From Alteromonas sp. MMG017 (GTDB lineage Bacteria > Pseudomonadota > Gammaproteobacteria > Enterobacterales > Alteromonadaceae), in assembly GCF_018100795.1 (NCBI RefSeq), contig NZ_JAGJDY010000002.1, positions 124,001 through 188,000 of the forward strand: 64,000 bases of DNA, given 5' to 3'. Positions 47,006 to 57,695 of the stretch are shown one piece after another. Each line of letters starts with the position of its first letter. Position 1 is the stretch's first letter. The position numbers were made by a program, and so were the translations under genes. The notes beneath the pieces are model-generated. The model had not been told where the DNA came from. It worked only from the letters and a program-made list of their open reading frames with translations, and did not search any database.

Positions 47006-47471
47006 TAGATTTTTCCCTACGGGTCTTTCCATTCAGAACGGCGAAGGCCAATGCTATCCACCCGATAATAAAACATAGGCCGCCCAAAGGCGTAATGGGG
47101 CCAAATAATCCGTTACCGGTTATTGCTAATAAATACAAACTGCCACTGAACAGCGCACAGCCAATTACATAAAGTGCTGCTACCGCATTAAGCCATTTAG
47201 GCGAAACGTACGCCGATAAAGCAGGAAGCGCGACTATGGCTAAACCGTGATACATCTGGTAGCGAACACCAATTTCAAATGTAGATAATGCGGCTGGTGC
47301 TAATATTGCCTTTAGCCCATGTGCACCAAAAGCTCCTAGCATTACCGCGGTAGCCGCCAAAAGAATGCCAGCGCAAAGCCAGATTTTATTTAGGCTTTGG
47401 CTATCGTTTAGCCCCTTGTTAACAGCTCCTGCGTTATCTATTGGCTTATTCAAAGCTGCTACCCATGACAT
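46998..47471 (-). CDS. ygdD: DUF423 membrane protein YgdD
   Basis: The 157-residue protein has four predicted membrane helices and the DUF423 signature: LGAFGAHGLK in the first loop, then RYQMYHGLAIVAL, GCALFSGSLYLL and TPLGGLCFIIGW. The first 28 residues are polar and may be a cytoplasmic extension, or the true start may be internal. It sits between the hydrolase gene and rlmM, as ygdD sits beside rlmM and gcvA in E. coli. Function unknown. Confidence 0.88.
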   Translation of the reverse strand: MSWVAALNKPIDNAGAVNKGLNDSQSLNKIWLCAGILLAATAVMLGAFGAHGLKAILAPAALSTFEIGVRYQMYHGLAIVALPALSAYVSPKWLNAVAALYVIGCALFSGSLYLLAITGNGLFGPITPLGGLCFIIGWIALAFAVLNGKTRREKSND

Positions 47472-47507
47472 TGAGTGAGAGTAAAACCGAAGGTAATTGG
47501 TAATTCA

Positions 47508-48176
47508 TTATGTATTTACGCGTGCCTTTATAAAATCAGCGGTCGATTTAGCCGCGCATTCTATATGGGTCTCTAACGTAAAGCCACTTTGCTTTCTAGG
47601 TTTAAAACTGTGATCGCCGTCAGCCAAATAGGAAACCGCAATAGCACTAGATAAAGAATAGGCACTCACCTCATCTTTCGTTCCAAAGGTATCACGCTCG
47701 CCTTGCAGTATAAGCAGCGGCTTGTTAAGCGTTTCTAAATGGGCGGTTCTGAGTTTTTCTGGCTTACCTGGTGGGTGAAATGGATAACCGAATGCTATAG
47801 CGCCTATTATTGATTCAGCATCATCAAGCAACATGGTTGCCATTCTACCGCCCATGGACTTACCACCGATAAAGGTAGGTACGCTAGTTTGGGTTTTAGC
47901 CACTTCGTTAATAAGCGCAGTGAAGTGTGCGAGTAACTTTTCAGCTTTATCTGGCGGTCTACGCTTCCCCGTTTCCATCATGGTTTGCATATAGGGAAAG
48001 TTAAATAGTACCACTTCAATATTTTGACTAGTTAACTGCGAAGCCATTGCTTGCATAAAATCATGGTGCTTACCCGCACCCGCGCCGTGCGCAAGAATAA
48101 GGCGGGCTATAGGTGACTTGCTCTTTTCATCGGTAATTACAGGGTGAATTTCAATATCAAACATCACCGCACTCAT
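47508..48176 (-). CDS. Alpha/beta-hydrolase (KANL3/Tex30-like)
   Basis: This 222-residue hydrolase has the oxyanion segment ILAHGAGAGKHHDFM, the nucleophile elbow GGKSMGGRMA (Ser near residue 109), an acid residue in LQGERDTFG and the catalytic histidine in DGDHSFKPR. This pattern fits the KANL3/Tex30 or dienelactone-hydrolase-like group. No signal peptide is present. The start could be the ATG at 48176 or the one at 48164, which has a GAG six bases upstream. It lies inserted between gcvA and ygdD in an otherwise E. coli-like order. The substrate is unknown. Confidence 0.85.
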   Translation of the reverse strand: MSAVMFDIEIHPVITDEKSKSPIARLILAHGAGAGKHHDFMQAMASQLTSQNIEVVLFNFPYMQTMMETGKRRPPDKAEKLLAHFTALINEVAKTQTSVPTFIGGKSMGGRMATMLLDDAESIIGAIAFGYPFHPPGKPEKLRTAHLETLNKPLLILQGERDTFGTKDEVSAYSLSSAIAVSYLADGDHSFKPRKQSGFTLETHIECAAKSTADFIKARVNT

Positions 48177-48206
48177 TATCTGAATTATTTCTATTTTTGA
48201 AATTCA

Positions 48207-49100
48207 TTACTCTTGCTCTTCTTCTACCAAGCCTAAGATCCACTCTCTGAACGCGGCAATCTTACCTAACTCAGCTTGTGACTCTTCGCACACCAAGTAA
48301 AAAGCATCACGACTTTCTACTTTCTCTTCAAATGGCATAATTAATCGGCCTGCATCTAATTCTGGACGCGCAAGTACTGTGTTACCTAATGCAATCCCCT
48401 GCCCCAATGCGGCCGCTTGCAGTACCAGCATAGAGTGACTGAATACAGGTCCATGGTTAACATTTACCCCTGATACGCCCACATGCTTGAGCCAGTTTTT
48501 CCATGCTGCTCGGCTTAAGTCGTGAAGCAGCACATGATGACGCAAATCTGCCAAGCTTGTTAACGGCTTAGGCCCATTAAAAAGCATAGGGGAACACAGT
48601 GGAGTAAGAAATTCGCGGTGCAGTTTGTCGGCCTGCAACCCACTCCACCGGCCTTTGCCGTAGTAAATGGCAACATCTACGTCATCGTCCAAAAAGCCTT
48701 CATCAAAATCTACCGCTTTAATTCTTACGTCTATATCGGGTTGCGCCACACTAAATTGACTGATTCGAGGCACCAACCACTGACTGGCAAAACTCGGCGG
48801 CATGGCTACAGTGATGGCGCCTTTACTGCCTCTTGCCAGTAACCTTTCCGTCGCTTCTTGTAAGTTTTTAAAGATGTCCTTCAACTCAAGGAAATAGGCT
48901 TGACCTTCTTCGGTCAAAAGCAAGGTTCTGTTACGACGAATGAATAACTTCATCGATAAGAATTCTTCAAGCGCTTTTATTTGGTGACTAACCGCAGCTT
49001 GCGTAACAAAAAGCTCATCCGCCGCTTTAGTGAAACTCAAATGCCGGGCAGCCGCTTCAAAGGCTTTTAGGGCGTTTAGAGGGGGAAGACGTCGATGCAT
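48207..49100 (-). CDS. gcvA: LysR-family glycine-cleavage regulator GcvA
   Basis: GcvA activates or represses the glycine-cleavage operon in response to glycine and purines. The 297-residue protein starts RRLPPLNALKAFEAAARHLS and continues with the helix-turn-helix FTKAADELFVTQAAVSHQIK, almost identical to the remembered E. coli GcvA. The effector domain has DDDVDVAIYYGKGRW and ends YLVCEESQAELGKIAAFREWIL. It is divergent from a small secreted-protein gene and upstream of hydrolase-ygdD-rlmM. Confidence 0.93.
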   Translation of the reverse strand: MHRRLPPLNALKAFEAAARHLSFTKAADELFVTQAAVSHQIKALEEFLSMKLFIRRNRTLLLTEEGQAYFLELKDIFKNLQEATERLLARGSKGAITVAMPPSFASQWLVPRISQFSVAQPDIDVRIKAVDFDEGFLDDDVDVAIYYGKGRWSGLQADKLHREFLTPLCSPMLFNGPKPLTSLADLRHHVLLHDLSRAAWKNWLKHVGVSGVNVNHGPVFSHSMLVLQAAALGQGIALGNTVLARPELDAGRLIMPFEEKVESRDAFYLVCEESQAELGKIAAFREWILGLVEEEQE

Positions 49101-49328
49101 GTTAAGAAATAAACCCTGTGTGACCTACTCATACTATAGTAGCAGTGTTTGCATTAGTTTTACTAATGATAACCCATACTTTTACTCGTTTTATTTTTGC
49201 ACGAATCTTGGCTACTATTTGTGCGAACTTTGAAAAGAGATACGAATATCAACTCTTTACAAAGCCTACTTGTTAAACAATTTAACAAGTGGAAACATAT
49301 TTTTAAATTATTTTTATTAGGTGTGAAA

Positions 49329-49616
49329 ATGAAAAAATTACTACTAGCTAGTGTATCTGTAATGGCTTTCGCAAGCGCTGCTGCGAATGCTAACGTTCAA
49401 CCAGAAAAGATTAATCTTCAGTCATTAATTACTACTGCAATGACCAGCGTAAACATGGCAGACGTATTGCCTGAAAACGACGCTCACATTGTTGTTAAAA
49501 AGCAGTCAGTTGCATTATTGGCAGAAGAGACGCAAATTGCGCTTCACAACAACTTACTCGCCATGGCGAAAGAAAAAAACAAAGAATCTACTGTATTAGT
49601 TGCTGAAAGCGAATAA
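49329..49616 (+). CDS. Small secreted protein of unknown function
   Basis: From the ATG at 49329 (AGGTG ribosome site) this encodes 95 residues with a clean Sec signal peptide (MKKLLLASVSVMAFASAAANA) and a mature protein of about 74 residues. The mature part is helical and has no cysteines. I recognise no family. The open frame extends upstream to 49197, but the signal peptide fixes the start. It is divergent from gcvA with 228 bp between them. Confidence 0.7.
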   Translation: MKKLLLASVSVMAFASAAANANVQPEKINLQSLITTAMTSVNMADVLPENDAHIVVKKQSVALLAEETQIALHNNLLAMAKEKNKESTVLVAESE

Positions 49617-49638
49617 TACACGCCCACACCTGATACGC

Positions 49639-49661
49639 ATGCCGGTGCGACGCACCGGCAT
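49639..49661. repeat. Perfect hairpin between convergent genes
   Basis: A perfect 10-bp GC-rich stem (49639-49648 with 49652-49661, 3-nt loop) lies between the small secreted-protein gene and convergent kdsA. No T-tract follows on either strand. It may limit read-through or protect 3' ends. Confidence 0.5.
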
Positions 49662-49678
49662 TCGCCATCAGACTTGGC

Positions 49679-50557
<879 letters not shown>

Positions 50558-50929
50558 CTAGAAAAAGGGTTGTTTGGTAACTGCCACCATCGCAGTTGTC
50601 ATCAGCACTACGAGCGCAGCAATGAAAAACGCCCAACGTCCTACGGTGGTTTTTGCTTTTTTAAGCGCAAATAAACCAAGCACGATATAGGCAATAACAC
50701 CTGCTAACTTGAATGTGAGCCATGCATTTACAATGGGATATTGAGACAAAATAACGCATAGCCAAATAGCACTGGCTAATAAAAGCGTATCAATAATATG
50801 AGGCACAATTTTAACCCATTTTTTTGCTAAAATGGTGGCGTCGAATTGTGACCAGATAAAGCGAAAAATAAACAGTAGAATACTTAGCCCGACTGCGGTT
50901 AAGTGCAGATGTTTCGCCATCATATACAT
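50558..50929 (-). CDS. sirB2: SirB2-family membrane protein
   Basis: The 123-residue protein has four transmembrane helices and the SirB2 pattern: AKHLHLTAVGLSILLFIFRF, the HIIDTLLLASAIWLC helix and WLTFKLAGVIAYIVLG. SirB2 proteins lie between prmC and kdsA in enterobacteria; their biochemical role is unclear. The usual neighbour sirB1 is absent; an HD-GYP regulator gene occupies the neighbouring slot. Confidence 0.88.
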   Translation of the reverse strand: MYMMAKHLHLTAVGLSILLFIFRFIWSQFDATILAKKWVKIVPHIIDTLLLASAIWLCVILSQYPIVNAWLTFKLAGVIAYIVLGLFALKKAKTTVGRWAFFIAALVVLMTTAMVAVTKQPFF

Positions 50930-51007
50930 ACAATAATTCCTATCGTTTTTAAGTTTTGATTATGCAATTATTCGTTATTGTACGTTATTTACAGGCATTC
51001 GACTAAG

Positions 51008-52582
51008 TTAAACATACTCAGGAATATCAGGGTGCTGATGTTGAATGGCCATAAATTTTTCAATGTGAGTCAATAAGTAATCGACTAGTTGAGGGTCGAA
51101 ATGTCGCCCTCTTTCTTCTTTGATAACCTGTTCGACCTTATCTATTGGCCACGCCGTCTTGTAAGGACGCGTATTGAGTAATGCATCAAACACATCTAGC
51201 AAGGTTGCTATGCGACTTTGTAACAAAATAGCTTGCCCTTCAAGGCTTTCAGGATAGCCTTTGCCATCCCATCGCTCGTGGTGTTGGCGCGCTAGCGTTG
51301 CGGCAAGCTGAATAGTGGGCCTAGATGAATCTTTTAAAATTTGATAGCCGAATTCAGCATGTTGACGAATAGCAAAGATATCATCTTCGGTTAATGGCTG
51401 CGTTTTACGCAAAATGGCAACAGGTACCCGAGAGTTACCAACGTCATGAAGCGGTATTGCATGCTCAAGTAACCGCACATCATTTTCATTCATGCCTATG
51501 CCACAGCCCATCACCTCTGCCATGGCACTCATTCGCACAATATGGTTACTGCCCTGCTCGTCATGCTCCATGGCTCTGCCTAAGCGCTCAATAATTTCTC
51601 TTTGGGTACTTTCTACGTCAATGGTTTTAAGCACATTATCGAACGCTAGTTGAACACTGTTCGAAAACCGTTTCACCAAGTGCTTGTCATTTTCGCCAAT
51701 GCGTCGTGGCAAGCCAGATAAATAGAGCAAAGCACCGTTTTGGGTTTTACTGTTGCAATAGGCCACTACGTGGTCTTCTGCGTACACGATTTCGCGGTCG
51801 CGCATCGCGCGCTTGCACAGTTCATATTCTTCAGGTGACACGGCATCTTTTAATAGCACTCCTTCTTTATCTGAATATTCACCGTTGCCGGCAAAAACGT
51901 ATAGCTCATTAAGATCGAGTGTATTGGTAGGATTAGGTGACGCATCAGGTGTGGCAGCTACCGCTGTGGTAATGTAGGCTGCATCTTTCGAACACCCTAA
52001 AATAGACGCAAGTTGCTGAATAATGCCTTGCATAAATTTTTCGAGCGAACTAGATGAAAATAAATCTACAGACGCATCTATAATTTTTTCCAAGCCAGCT
52101 CGGCTCTCTTCAATCACAATGATATCGCGATAAGACCGCAGTGCGGCAATGATAACGGTGAATAGCTTTTGTGCGGTAAGTTCTGTTTTAGATTTGTAGT
52201 CATTGATGTCGTAATTAATAATGACATCTTTTTCAGGCGCTTGGCCTGGCTGACCGGTACGAAGAATAATGCGGGTAAAGTGATTGTCGAGTTCGTTGCG
52301 CACATACTCAGCTACCAGCAAGCCCGCATCGTCACTTTCCATCACTACATCGAGTAAAACCACCGCAATATCATCATGTTCTCTAAAGCAACGTTTTGCT
52401 TCATCGCCACTGTAAGCACTGATAAATTCGAGGGTTTTACCGTTTAAGAAAAAGTCATTGAGAGCCAATTTTGTGATCGCATGAACTTCGGGTTCATCAT
52501 CAACAATAAGAATTTTCCATGTGCCCAACTCTTCTACTACATCATCGTCATCTTCTTCGATGAAAAATAAATCGTCACTCAT
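51008..52582 (-). CDS. Response regulator with DUF3369 and HD-GYP domains
   Basis: The 524-residue protein has a receiver domain (about 22-145; VDDEPEVHA acidic pocket, phospho-Asp in VVLLDVVM, Lys in YKSKTEL), a DUF3369 GAF-like sensor (about 155-320) and an HD-GYP c-di-GMP phosphodiesterase domain (about 335-500). The metal motif reads HDVGN where HDxGK is standard, while the GYP motif (HHERWDGKGYPE) is intact. The Lys-to-Asn change may alter activity. An acidic N-terminal tract (EEDDDDVVEE) is notable. It is embedded in the prmC-kdsA region without a partner histidine kinase nearby. Confidence 0.88.
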   Translation of the reverse strand: MSDDLFFIEEDDDDVVEELGTWKILIVDDEPEVHAITKLALNDFFLNGKTLEFISAYSGDEAKRCFREHDDIAVVLLDVVMESDDAGLLVAEYVRNELDNHFTRIILRTGQPGQAPEKDVIINYDINDYKSKTELTAQKLFTVIIAALRSYRDIIVIEESRAGLEKIIDASVDLFSSSSLEKFMQGIIQQLASILGCSKDAAYITTAVAATPDASPNPTNTLDLNELYVFAGNGEYSDKEGVLLKDAVSPEEYELCKRAMRDREIVYAEDHVVAYCNSKTQNGALLYLSGLPRRIGENDKHLVKRFSNSVQLAFDNVLKTIDVESTQREIIERLGRAMEHDEQGSNHIVRMSAMAEVMGCGIGMNENDVRLLEHAIPLHDVGNSRVPVAILRKTQPLTEDDIFAIRQHAEFGYQILKDSSRPTIQLAATLARQHHERWDGKGYPESLEGQAILLQSRIATLLDVFDALLNTRPYKTAWPIDKVEQVIKEERGRHFDPQLVDYLLTHIEKFMAIQHQHPDIPEYV

Positions 52583-52679
52583 CTATAACTTCCTGGTCCC
52601 CAAATGCTTTTAAAATACTAATGCAATACGTATTTTTAGCAAGTCTATATGGAAGTAACAAAATAGAAGTGACAAATTC

Positions 52680-53576
52680 TTAACGTGTTGTAGGTAGGTA
52701 ACCGTAAGTGACTCGATCGTTTCCACCATAATCTTTTTCGGTATGAACGTTTACAAAGCCTTGAGCCTTTAACAGGTCGCTAACTGCCTTTGCTTGGTCA
52801 AAACCATGCTCGAAAGCCAGTAAACCGCCTTCAAATAAATGCATGGGTGCAAGTGCAACAATATGCTTTATATCATCAAGCCCATCGGCGCCCGAGGTAA
52901 GCGCTGATGCTGGTTCAAAACGAACATCCCCCTTTTGAAGAAAAGGGCTGGATGTTTCTATATAGGGTGGATTGGAAACAATAACGTGAAATGTCTCGCC
53001 CGCTAAATTATCGAACCAACTGCTTTGTTTAAACTGTGCATTAGTAATGCTATTAAGCGCTGCATTGTGCGTGGAGAGTTGAACCGCTTCATGCAGTAAA
53101 TCTACACCTGTGACATTTGCATGGGGTAACTCAGAGGCCAGTGCCAGGGCAATCGCCCCCGTGCCTGTGCCTAAATCACAAATGGCTAGCTTGTTATTTT
53201 CTAACCCAGGGCCTGCGTGCTTATTATTTAAACGCGTATTGGCAAATTCAGCTGACGCGATACAAGCAAGGGCCTGCTCTACCAATACTTCTGTATCGGG
53301 TCGAGGAATAAGGGTATGGGGCGAGGTTGCTAAACGTAAAGTCCAAAAGTCACGGCTACCGGTTAGGTAAGCTACTGGCATACCTTGTGCGCGTTTAGTT
53401 ACTAACGTTTTAAAGCGGGATAACTCGTCAACGCTTAAGGTTTTATCTGGCCATGTAAATAGGTAAACTTGAGGTTTATCTAATACATGGCTTAACAGCA
53501 CTTTGGCATCAACCGCTGGCGATTCGCCTTCATGTAATTCAGCTATCGCCCAGGCTAATGCTGCGTCTATACGCAT
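52680..53576 (-). CDS. prmC: Release-factor glutamine methyltransferase PrmC
   Basis: PrmC methylates the glutamine of the GGQ motif in RF1 and RF2. The 298-residue protein has an N-terminal helical domain (about 1-75) and a SAM domain with DLGTGTGAIALALA and the catalytic VSNPPYIE. The RFEPASALTSGADGL segment also fits. It starts 4 bp after prfA, its substrate gene, on the same strand. Confidence 0.95.
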   Translation of the reverse strand: MRIDAALAWAIAELHEGESPAVDAKVLLSHVLDKPQVYLFTWPDKTLSVDELSRFKTLVTKRAQGMPVAYLTGSRDFWTLRLATSPHTLIPRPDTEVLVEQALACIASAEFANTRLNNKHAGPGLENNKLAICDLGTGTGAIALALASELPHANVTGVDLLHEAVQLSTHNAALNSITNAQFKQSSWFDNLAGETFHVIVSNPPYIETSSPFLQKGDVRFEPASALTSGADGLDDIKHIVALAPMHLFEGGLLAFEHGFDQAKAVSDLLKAQGFVNVHTEKDYGGNDRVTYGYLPTTR

Positions 53577-53580
53577 GGTA

Positions 53581-54666
53581 TTATTCGTCTGACAACGAGG
53601 CTAATAAGTCAGCTTGATGCTCTTGCATAATAGGGTCAAGAAGCTGCTTCAAATCACCTTCTATCACTTCATCTAAACGGTAAATGGTTAGGTTGATGCG
53701 GTGGTCGGTTACGCGGCCTTGCGGGAAATTATAGGTACGAATTCGCTCTGAGCGATCACCACTTCCAACTAGGCTCTTACGGGTAGATGCTTCTTCTGCC
53801 GCTCGTTTTTCTTCTTCAATGTTATTCAATCGAGCTTGCAATACCGACATGGCTTTCGCACGGTTTTTATGTTGCGAACGCTCATCCTGACATTCAACCA
53901 CTAACCCTGACGGTAAGTGAGTAATACGAATAGCAGAGTCGGTTTTGTTAACGTGCTGACCACCGGCACCCGATGCTCTAAAGGTATCGATGCGAAGGTC
54001 TGCTGGGTTAATATCAATGGCTTCTGATTCTGGAATTTCAGGTAATACCGCTACTGTACACGCAGAAGTATGTATACGACCTTGAGATTCTGTATCCGGT
54101 ACACGCTGAACGCGGTGACCACCAGATTCAAATTTCAAAATACCGTAAACGCCGTCACCACTAATATTCGCGACAACTTCTTTATAACCGCCGTGCTCAC
54201 CTTCGTTAGCGTTTACTAGCTCGACGCGCCAACCTTTGGTTTCAGCATAACGGCTGTACATACGGAATAAATCGCCTGCAAATATTGCTGCTTCATCACC
54301 ACCGGCTCCGGCACGTACTTCTAGGAAGCAGTTGCTGTCATCGTTAGGATCTTTAGGTAACAATAAAACTTGAAGCTCAGTTTCTAGGCGTTCAATATCT
54401 GCTTTCGCAATTTTTAATTCTTCTTGCGCCATTTCACGCATTTCTGCGTCATCTTCTTTGAGCATCTCATTCGCTGAATCAAGATTTTCTTGCGCTTGTT
54501 GGTATGCATTAAAGCCTGCAACTACGCTTTCTAGCTGGCTAAACTCTTTTGACAAATTACGAAACTTATCTTGATTGCCGATTACTTGTGGGTCGCCTAA
54601 TAAGGCCTGCACTTCTTCGAAGCGTTCCACCAAGTTTTCGAGTTTTCTGACAACCGAGTCTTTCAT
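53581..54666 (-). CDS. prfA: Peptide chain release factor 1
   Basis: RF1 ends translation at UAA and UAG. The 361-residue protein has the [15 protein letters not shown] segment, the PxT codon-recognition motif (PDT within [10 protein letters not shown]), the catalytic GGQ in [15 protein letters not shown] (about residue 235), and the C-terminal region [23 protein letters not shown]. It is in the conserved order hemA-prfA-prmC, 15 bp after hemA. Confidence 0.97.
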   Translation of the reverse strand: MKDSVVRKLENLVERFEEVQALLGDPQVIGNQDKFRNLSKEFSQLESVVAGFNAYQQAQENLDSANEMLKEDDAEMREMAQEELKIAKADIERLETELQVLLLPKDPNDDSNCFLEVRAGAGGDEAAIFAGDLFRMYSRYAETKGWRVELVNANEGEHGGYKEVVANISGDGVYGILKFESGGHRVQRVPDTESQGRIHTSACTVAVLPEIPESEAIDINPADLRIDTFRASGAGGQHVNKTDSAIRITHLPSGLVVECQDERSQHKNRAKAMSVLQARLNNIEEEKRAAEEASTRKSLVGSGDRSERIRTYNFPQGRVTDHRINLTIYRLDEVIEGDLKQLLDPIMQEHQADLLASLSDE

Positions 54667-54681
54667 ATTTTTATGTTTACC

Positions 54682-55956
54682 TTATTTTTTGATATCTGAC
54701 GTAGTGTCAGATAACGATAGTGCTTGCCCCAACCACCGGCTCAGCGCCGGGTCATCATGCATGGCAGCTTCTCTAAGTGCCAGGGTTGTGGGGTGCAGCA
54801 ATGTATTGGTTAGCTTGTAGGCCATTTCACTAAGCACCGTTTCAGCATCTTTGCCTTCAGTTAACTGTGCCAATGCTTTCTCTACTACGTCGTCACGCTG
54901 TTCCATGCCCTTTTGACGATATTGCCTAACTAAATCGATAGATTGTTGAGACTGCTTCCAGCTCATATAATCGCCAGCTTGCTTTTCAATTAGCTTTTCA
55001 GCTTCAAGAGCCGCTTGCTCACGATTTTGTAAATTCTTTTGAACGATGTGCTGTAAATCATCTACGGTATATAAATAAGCATCACCCAATTCGTTCACTT
55101 GGGCTTCAATATCTCGAGGAACCGCTAAATCAACTAAAAACATTGGCATATTTCTGCGCTGTTTCAACGCTTTCTCTACCATACCCTTGCCTATTAAGGG
55201 TAGCTGACTAGCGGTAGAGCTAATAACTATATCGAAATCTTTTAAATGTTCCGGTACTTGAGACAGCGTAAATACGCTGGCATCCAAGGTTTCAGCCAAC
55301 GCTTCAGCACGTGAAATAGTTCGGTTGGCCACCGCTAAGCAACTTACCCCTTGCTCTTTTAAATGCTGAGCCACTAATTCAATAGTTTCACCCGCACCCA
55401 CCAACAAAACCGAGCGCTTAGGTAGCTCAGCAAATATATGCTTGGCCAATTGCACTGCGGCATAAGCCACACTAACCGCATTAGCACCAATTTCAGTTTC
55501 GCTACGTACACGTTTGGCAACAGAGAAAGTGTGCTGGAACAGCTTATCAAACTCGGTATTAATCATACCTGAGTGTTTGGCATCGCCAAAGGCTTGCTTA
55601 ACTTGCCCTAATATCTGTGGCTCGCCAAGAATGAGGGAATCTAAGCCACTTGCCACCCGCATAATATGTTTAACCGCGTCATCTGCAGCAAGCACATAAC
55701 TGTTGTTGGCAATTTCATCAACCTCAACATGGTGGAAGCTTGATAACCACTCTAATAATGCAGTAGCACTTTCATGCTGAGTATTCACATAAAGCTCTGT
55801 GCGATTGCACGTTGATACAATCACCGACTCATCAACCCCGTCTACCTTTCTTAATGACGCAAGTGCTTCCACCAGAGAATCTGGTGTAAAAGCCACTTTT
55901 TCACGCAATGCGACAGGGGCGGTTTTGTGATTAATACCAAGGGCGAGTAGAGTCAT
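54682..55956 (-). CDS. hemA: Glutamyl-tRNA reductase
   Basis: HemA reduces glutamyl-tRNA to glutamate-1-semialdehyde, the first committed step of C5 heme synthesis. The 424-residue protein starts LLALGINHKTAPVALREKV, has the catalytic cysteine in STCNRTELYV (about residue 50), and LGEPQILGQVKQA, the NADPH-domain VLLVGAGETIELV, and DLAVPRDIE. It heads the leftward operon and is divergent from lolB, as in E. coli. Confidence 0.97.
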   Translation of the reverse strand: MTLLALGINHKTAPVALREKVAFTPDSLVEALASLRKVDGVDESVIVSTCNRTELYVNTQHESATALLEWLSSFHHVEVDEIANNSYVLAADDAVKHIMRVASGLDSLILGEPQILGQVKQAFGDAKHSGMINTEFDKLFQHTFSVAKRVRSETEIGANAVSVAYAAVQLAKHIFAELPKRSVLLVGAGETIELVAQHLKEQGVSCLAVANRTISRAEALAETLDASVFTLSQVPEHLKDFDIVISSTASQLPLIGKGMVEKALKQRRNMPMFLVDLAVPRDIEAQVNELGDAYLYTVDDLQHIVQKNLQNREQAALEAEKLIEKQAGDYMSWKQSQQSIDLVRQYRQKGMEQRDDVVEKALAQLTEGKDAETVLSEMAYKLTNTLLHPTTLALREAAMHDDPALSRWLGQALSLSDTTSDIKK

Positions 55957-56070
55957 TCAAATCTGTGCTGGCAACGTCGGACGCGCATTGTACGAAAAAC
56001 CCAAAATGATTGAAAGTGTTGGTAGAACTGTGTTCACATAAAGTATGAACTTTACCTAAGACGATACCCA

Positions 56071-56691
56071 ATGATTCGCTTCGTTTTTATACTTGTACTG
56101 GTTAGCCTACTTATCAGCGCCTGTACCACACTACCTGATGGCCCTGAACGCGCCGTAAACCTTAGTGCCCAGCTTAAAAAGGTGGCACAAGTTGATGCCT
56201 GGCAATTGCGCGGAAAAATAGCTTTTAGGCAGGAAAAAGAAGGGGCTAGCGCTAACCTTTTGTGGAAAACCGATGATGTCGATTTTCATTTCCGATTAAC
56301 CAATTTGCTTGGTGTCACCATGGTTGATTTGAACGTAAATGGTGATAAAGCGATTTTAGAGGCGGGTAATGACGTATATGAAGACGCCGACCCCGAACCT
56401 TTAATTTACTATACTACTGGCATGGATATTCCCGTTGAACCCTTACTTTCGTGGATTAAAGGGCTTCCTCTTGCCGATGATAAATTTACTCTTACTGACA
56501 AGGGGCTACTTAATACGCTTGAAAGTAATTGTAACGCCTGTAAAGGGTGGCAAGTCAGTTATGCTAACTATGGCAATGTGACTACTCCCGAAGGCAATAA
56601 TGTGTGGCTACCCCATTCAATAAACTTGGTTCAGCCCAATCCGCCATCAACAACGCTAAAAATAAAAATATATGAATGGACGCTGCTTTAG
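56071..56691 (+). CDS. lolB: Outer-membrane lipoprotein receptor LolB
   Basis: LolB receives lipoproteins from LolA and inserts them in the outer membrane. The 206-residue protein is itself a lipoprotein (signal peptide with LISAC, Cys18). It then shows WQLRGKIAFRQ, the ANLLWKTDD strand, RLTNLLGVTMVDL (the hydrophobic loop region) and PVEPLLSWIKGLP. The divergent position to hemA and downstream ispE match the gammaproteobacterial order. Confidence 0.94.
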   Translation: MIRFVFILVLVSLLISACTTLPDGPERAVNLSAQLKKVAQVDAWQLRGKIAFRQEKEGASANLLWKTDDVDFHFRLTNLLGVTMVDLNVNGDKAILEAGNDVYEDADPEPLIYYTTGMDIPVEPLLSWIKGLPLADDKFTLTDKGLLNTLESNCNACKGWQVSYANYGNVTTPEGNNVWLPHSINLVQPNPPSTTLKIKIYEWTLL

Positions 56692-56704
56692 TGAGAAACC
56701 CAAC

Positions 56705-57580
56705 ATGACAAACCTAGATTGGTGGCCTTCCCCTGCCAAACTTAATCTTTTTCTGCATATTAACGGTCGTTACCCTAATGGCTATCACCAATTGCAAAGC
56801 TTATTTCAAATGCTTGATTACGGCGACAAGCTAGCTTTTGCAATCAATGATTCCGGCGTGATTACTATGCTTACTCCTCTTGAAGGGGTAAATGATGAAG
56901 ATAACCTTATTGTGCGTGCCGCCAAACTACTCGCTGAACATGCGAATATTCATAAAGGCGTTAGTATTAGTTTAGAAAAATGTTTGCCCATGGGCGGCGG
57001 GATTGGCGGTGGCTCATCAAATGCTGCCACCACCCTAGTCGCACTGAATCATTTATGGGGCGTAAAGTTATCAGAAGACGAACTTGCTGAGCTAGGGCTC
57101 AAATTAGGTGCAGATGTCCCTATATTTGTTCGTGGTCTTACTGCTTTCGCATCAGGCGTAGGAGAAGAAATCACCCCTGCCCCACAAGAAGAAAAGTGGT
57201 ATCTGGTGGCGAACCCCAATGTGCATATTAGTACCGCCGAAGTATTTACAGCTGAACAATTGACCAGAAATACACCAATTATGCAGTGGGAAGACTATCA
57301 ATTTGAAAAAACTCGCAATGATTGTCAGCAATTAGTCGTTAATCGCTATCCCGAAGTTGCAAATTTATTACAGTGGTTGGTACACTACGCACCGTCGCGA
57401 ATGACGGGCACAGGTGCCTGCGTATTTGCCACCTTTTCTGACCAAGTTTCAGCCGTACAAGTTCAGGCTCAACTGCCCGATACTTGGCAAAGTTTTGTCG
57501 CAAAAGGTGTGAATCGCTCACCGCTATTACAAAAATTAAAAAAATCAGAGCACGTGTACGCCACATCGGACAAGAAATAA
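56705..57580 (+). CDS. ispE: 4-diphosphocytidyl-2-C-methyl-D-erythritol kinase IspE
   Basis: IspE is a GHMP-type kinase in the MEP isoprenoid pathway. The sequence has the N-terminal [16 protein letters not shown], the ATP-binding glycine loop [17 protein letters not shown] (about residues 99-115), [10 protein letters not shown] and the C-terminal [12 protein letters not shown]. The ATG at 56705 (291 residues) lies 13 bp after the lolB stop and fits the family start; the open frame begins at 56672 inside lolB. Confidence 0.95.
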   Translation: MTNLDWWPSPAKLNLFLHINGRYPNGYHQLQSLFQMLDYGDKLAFAINDSGVITMLTPLEGVNDEDNLIVRAAKLLAEHANIHKGVSISLEKCLPMGGGIGGGSSNAATTLVALNHLWGVKLSEDELAELGLKLGADVPIFVRGLTAFASGVGEEITPAPQEEKWYLVANPNVHISTAEVFTAEQLTRNTPIMQWEDYQFEKTRNDCQQLVVNRYPEVANLLQWLVHYAPSRMTGTGACVFATFSDQVSAVQVQAQLPDTWQSFVAKGVNRSPLLQKLKKSEHVYATSDKK

Positions 57581-57585
57581 AAAAT

Positions 57586-57661
57586 TGGGGTATAGCCAAG
57601 TTGGTAAGGCAGCGGGTTTTGATCCCGCCATTCGTAGGTTCGAGTCCTGCTACCCCAGCCA
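57586..57661 (+). tRNA. tRNA-Gln (anticodon TTG)
   Basis: A 76-nt cloverleaf starts TGGGGTATAGCC, a typical glutaminyl tRNA acceptor and D arm. The anticodon stem GCGGG/CCCGC flanks loop TTTTGAT (anticodon TTG), the T arm is GTTCGAGTC, and CCA is encoded. It lies 5 bp after ispE and 34 bp before prs, a common position in gammaproteobacteria. Confidence 0.95.
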
Positions 57662-57695
57662 AACCTCTTTTATCAACGCACTGAGGAACCCACTT

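Noticed and set aside
49197-49328. Upstream extension of the small secreted protein
   Set aside because: The internal ATG at 49329 has a ribosome site and starts a perfect signal peptide.
57585-57695. N-terminal extension of prs through the tRNA-Gln gene
   Set aside because: The tRNA is unmistakable, and the GTG at 57696 restores the exact family length and N-terminus.
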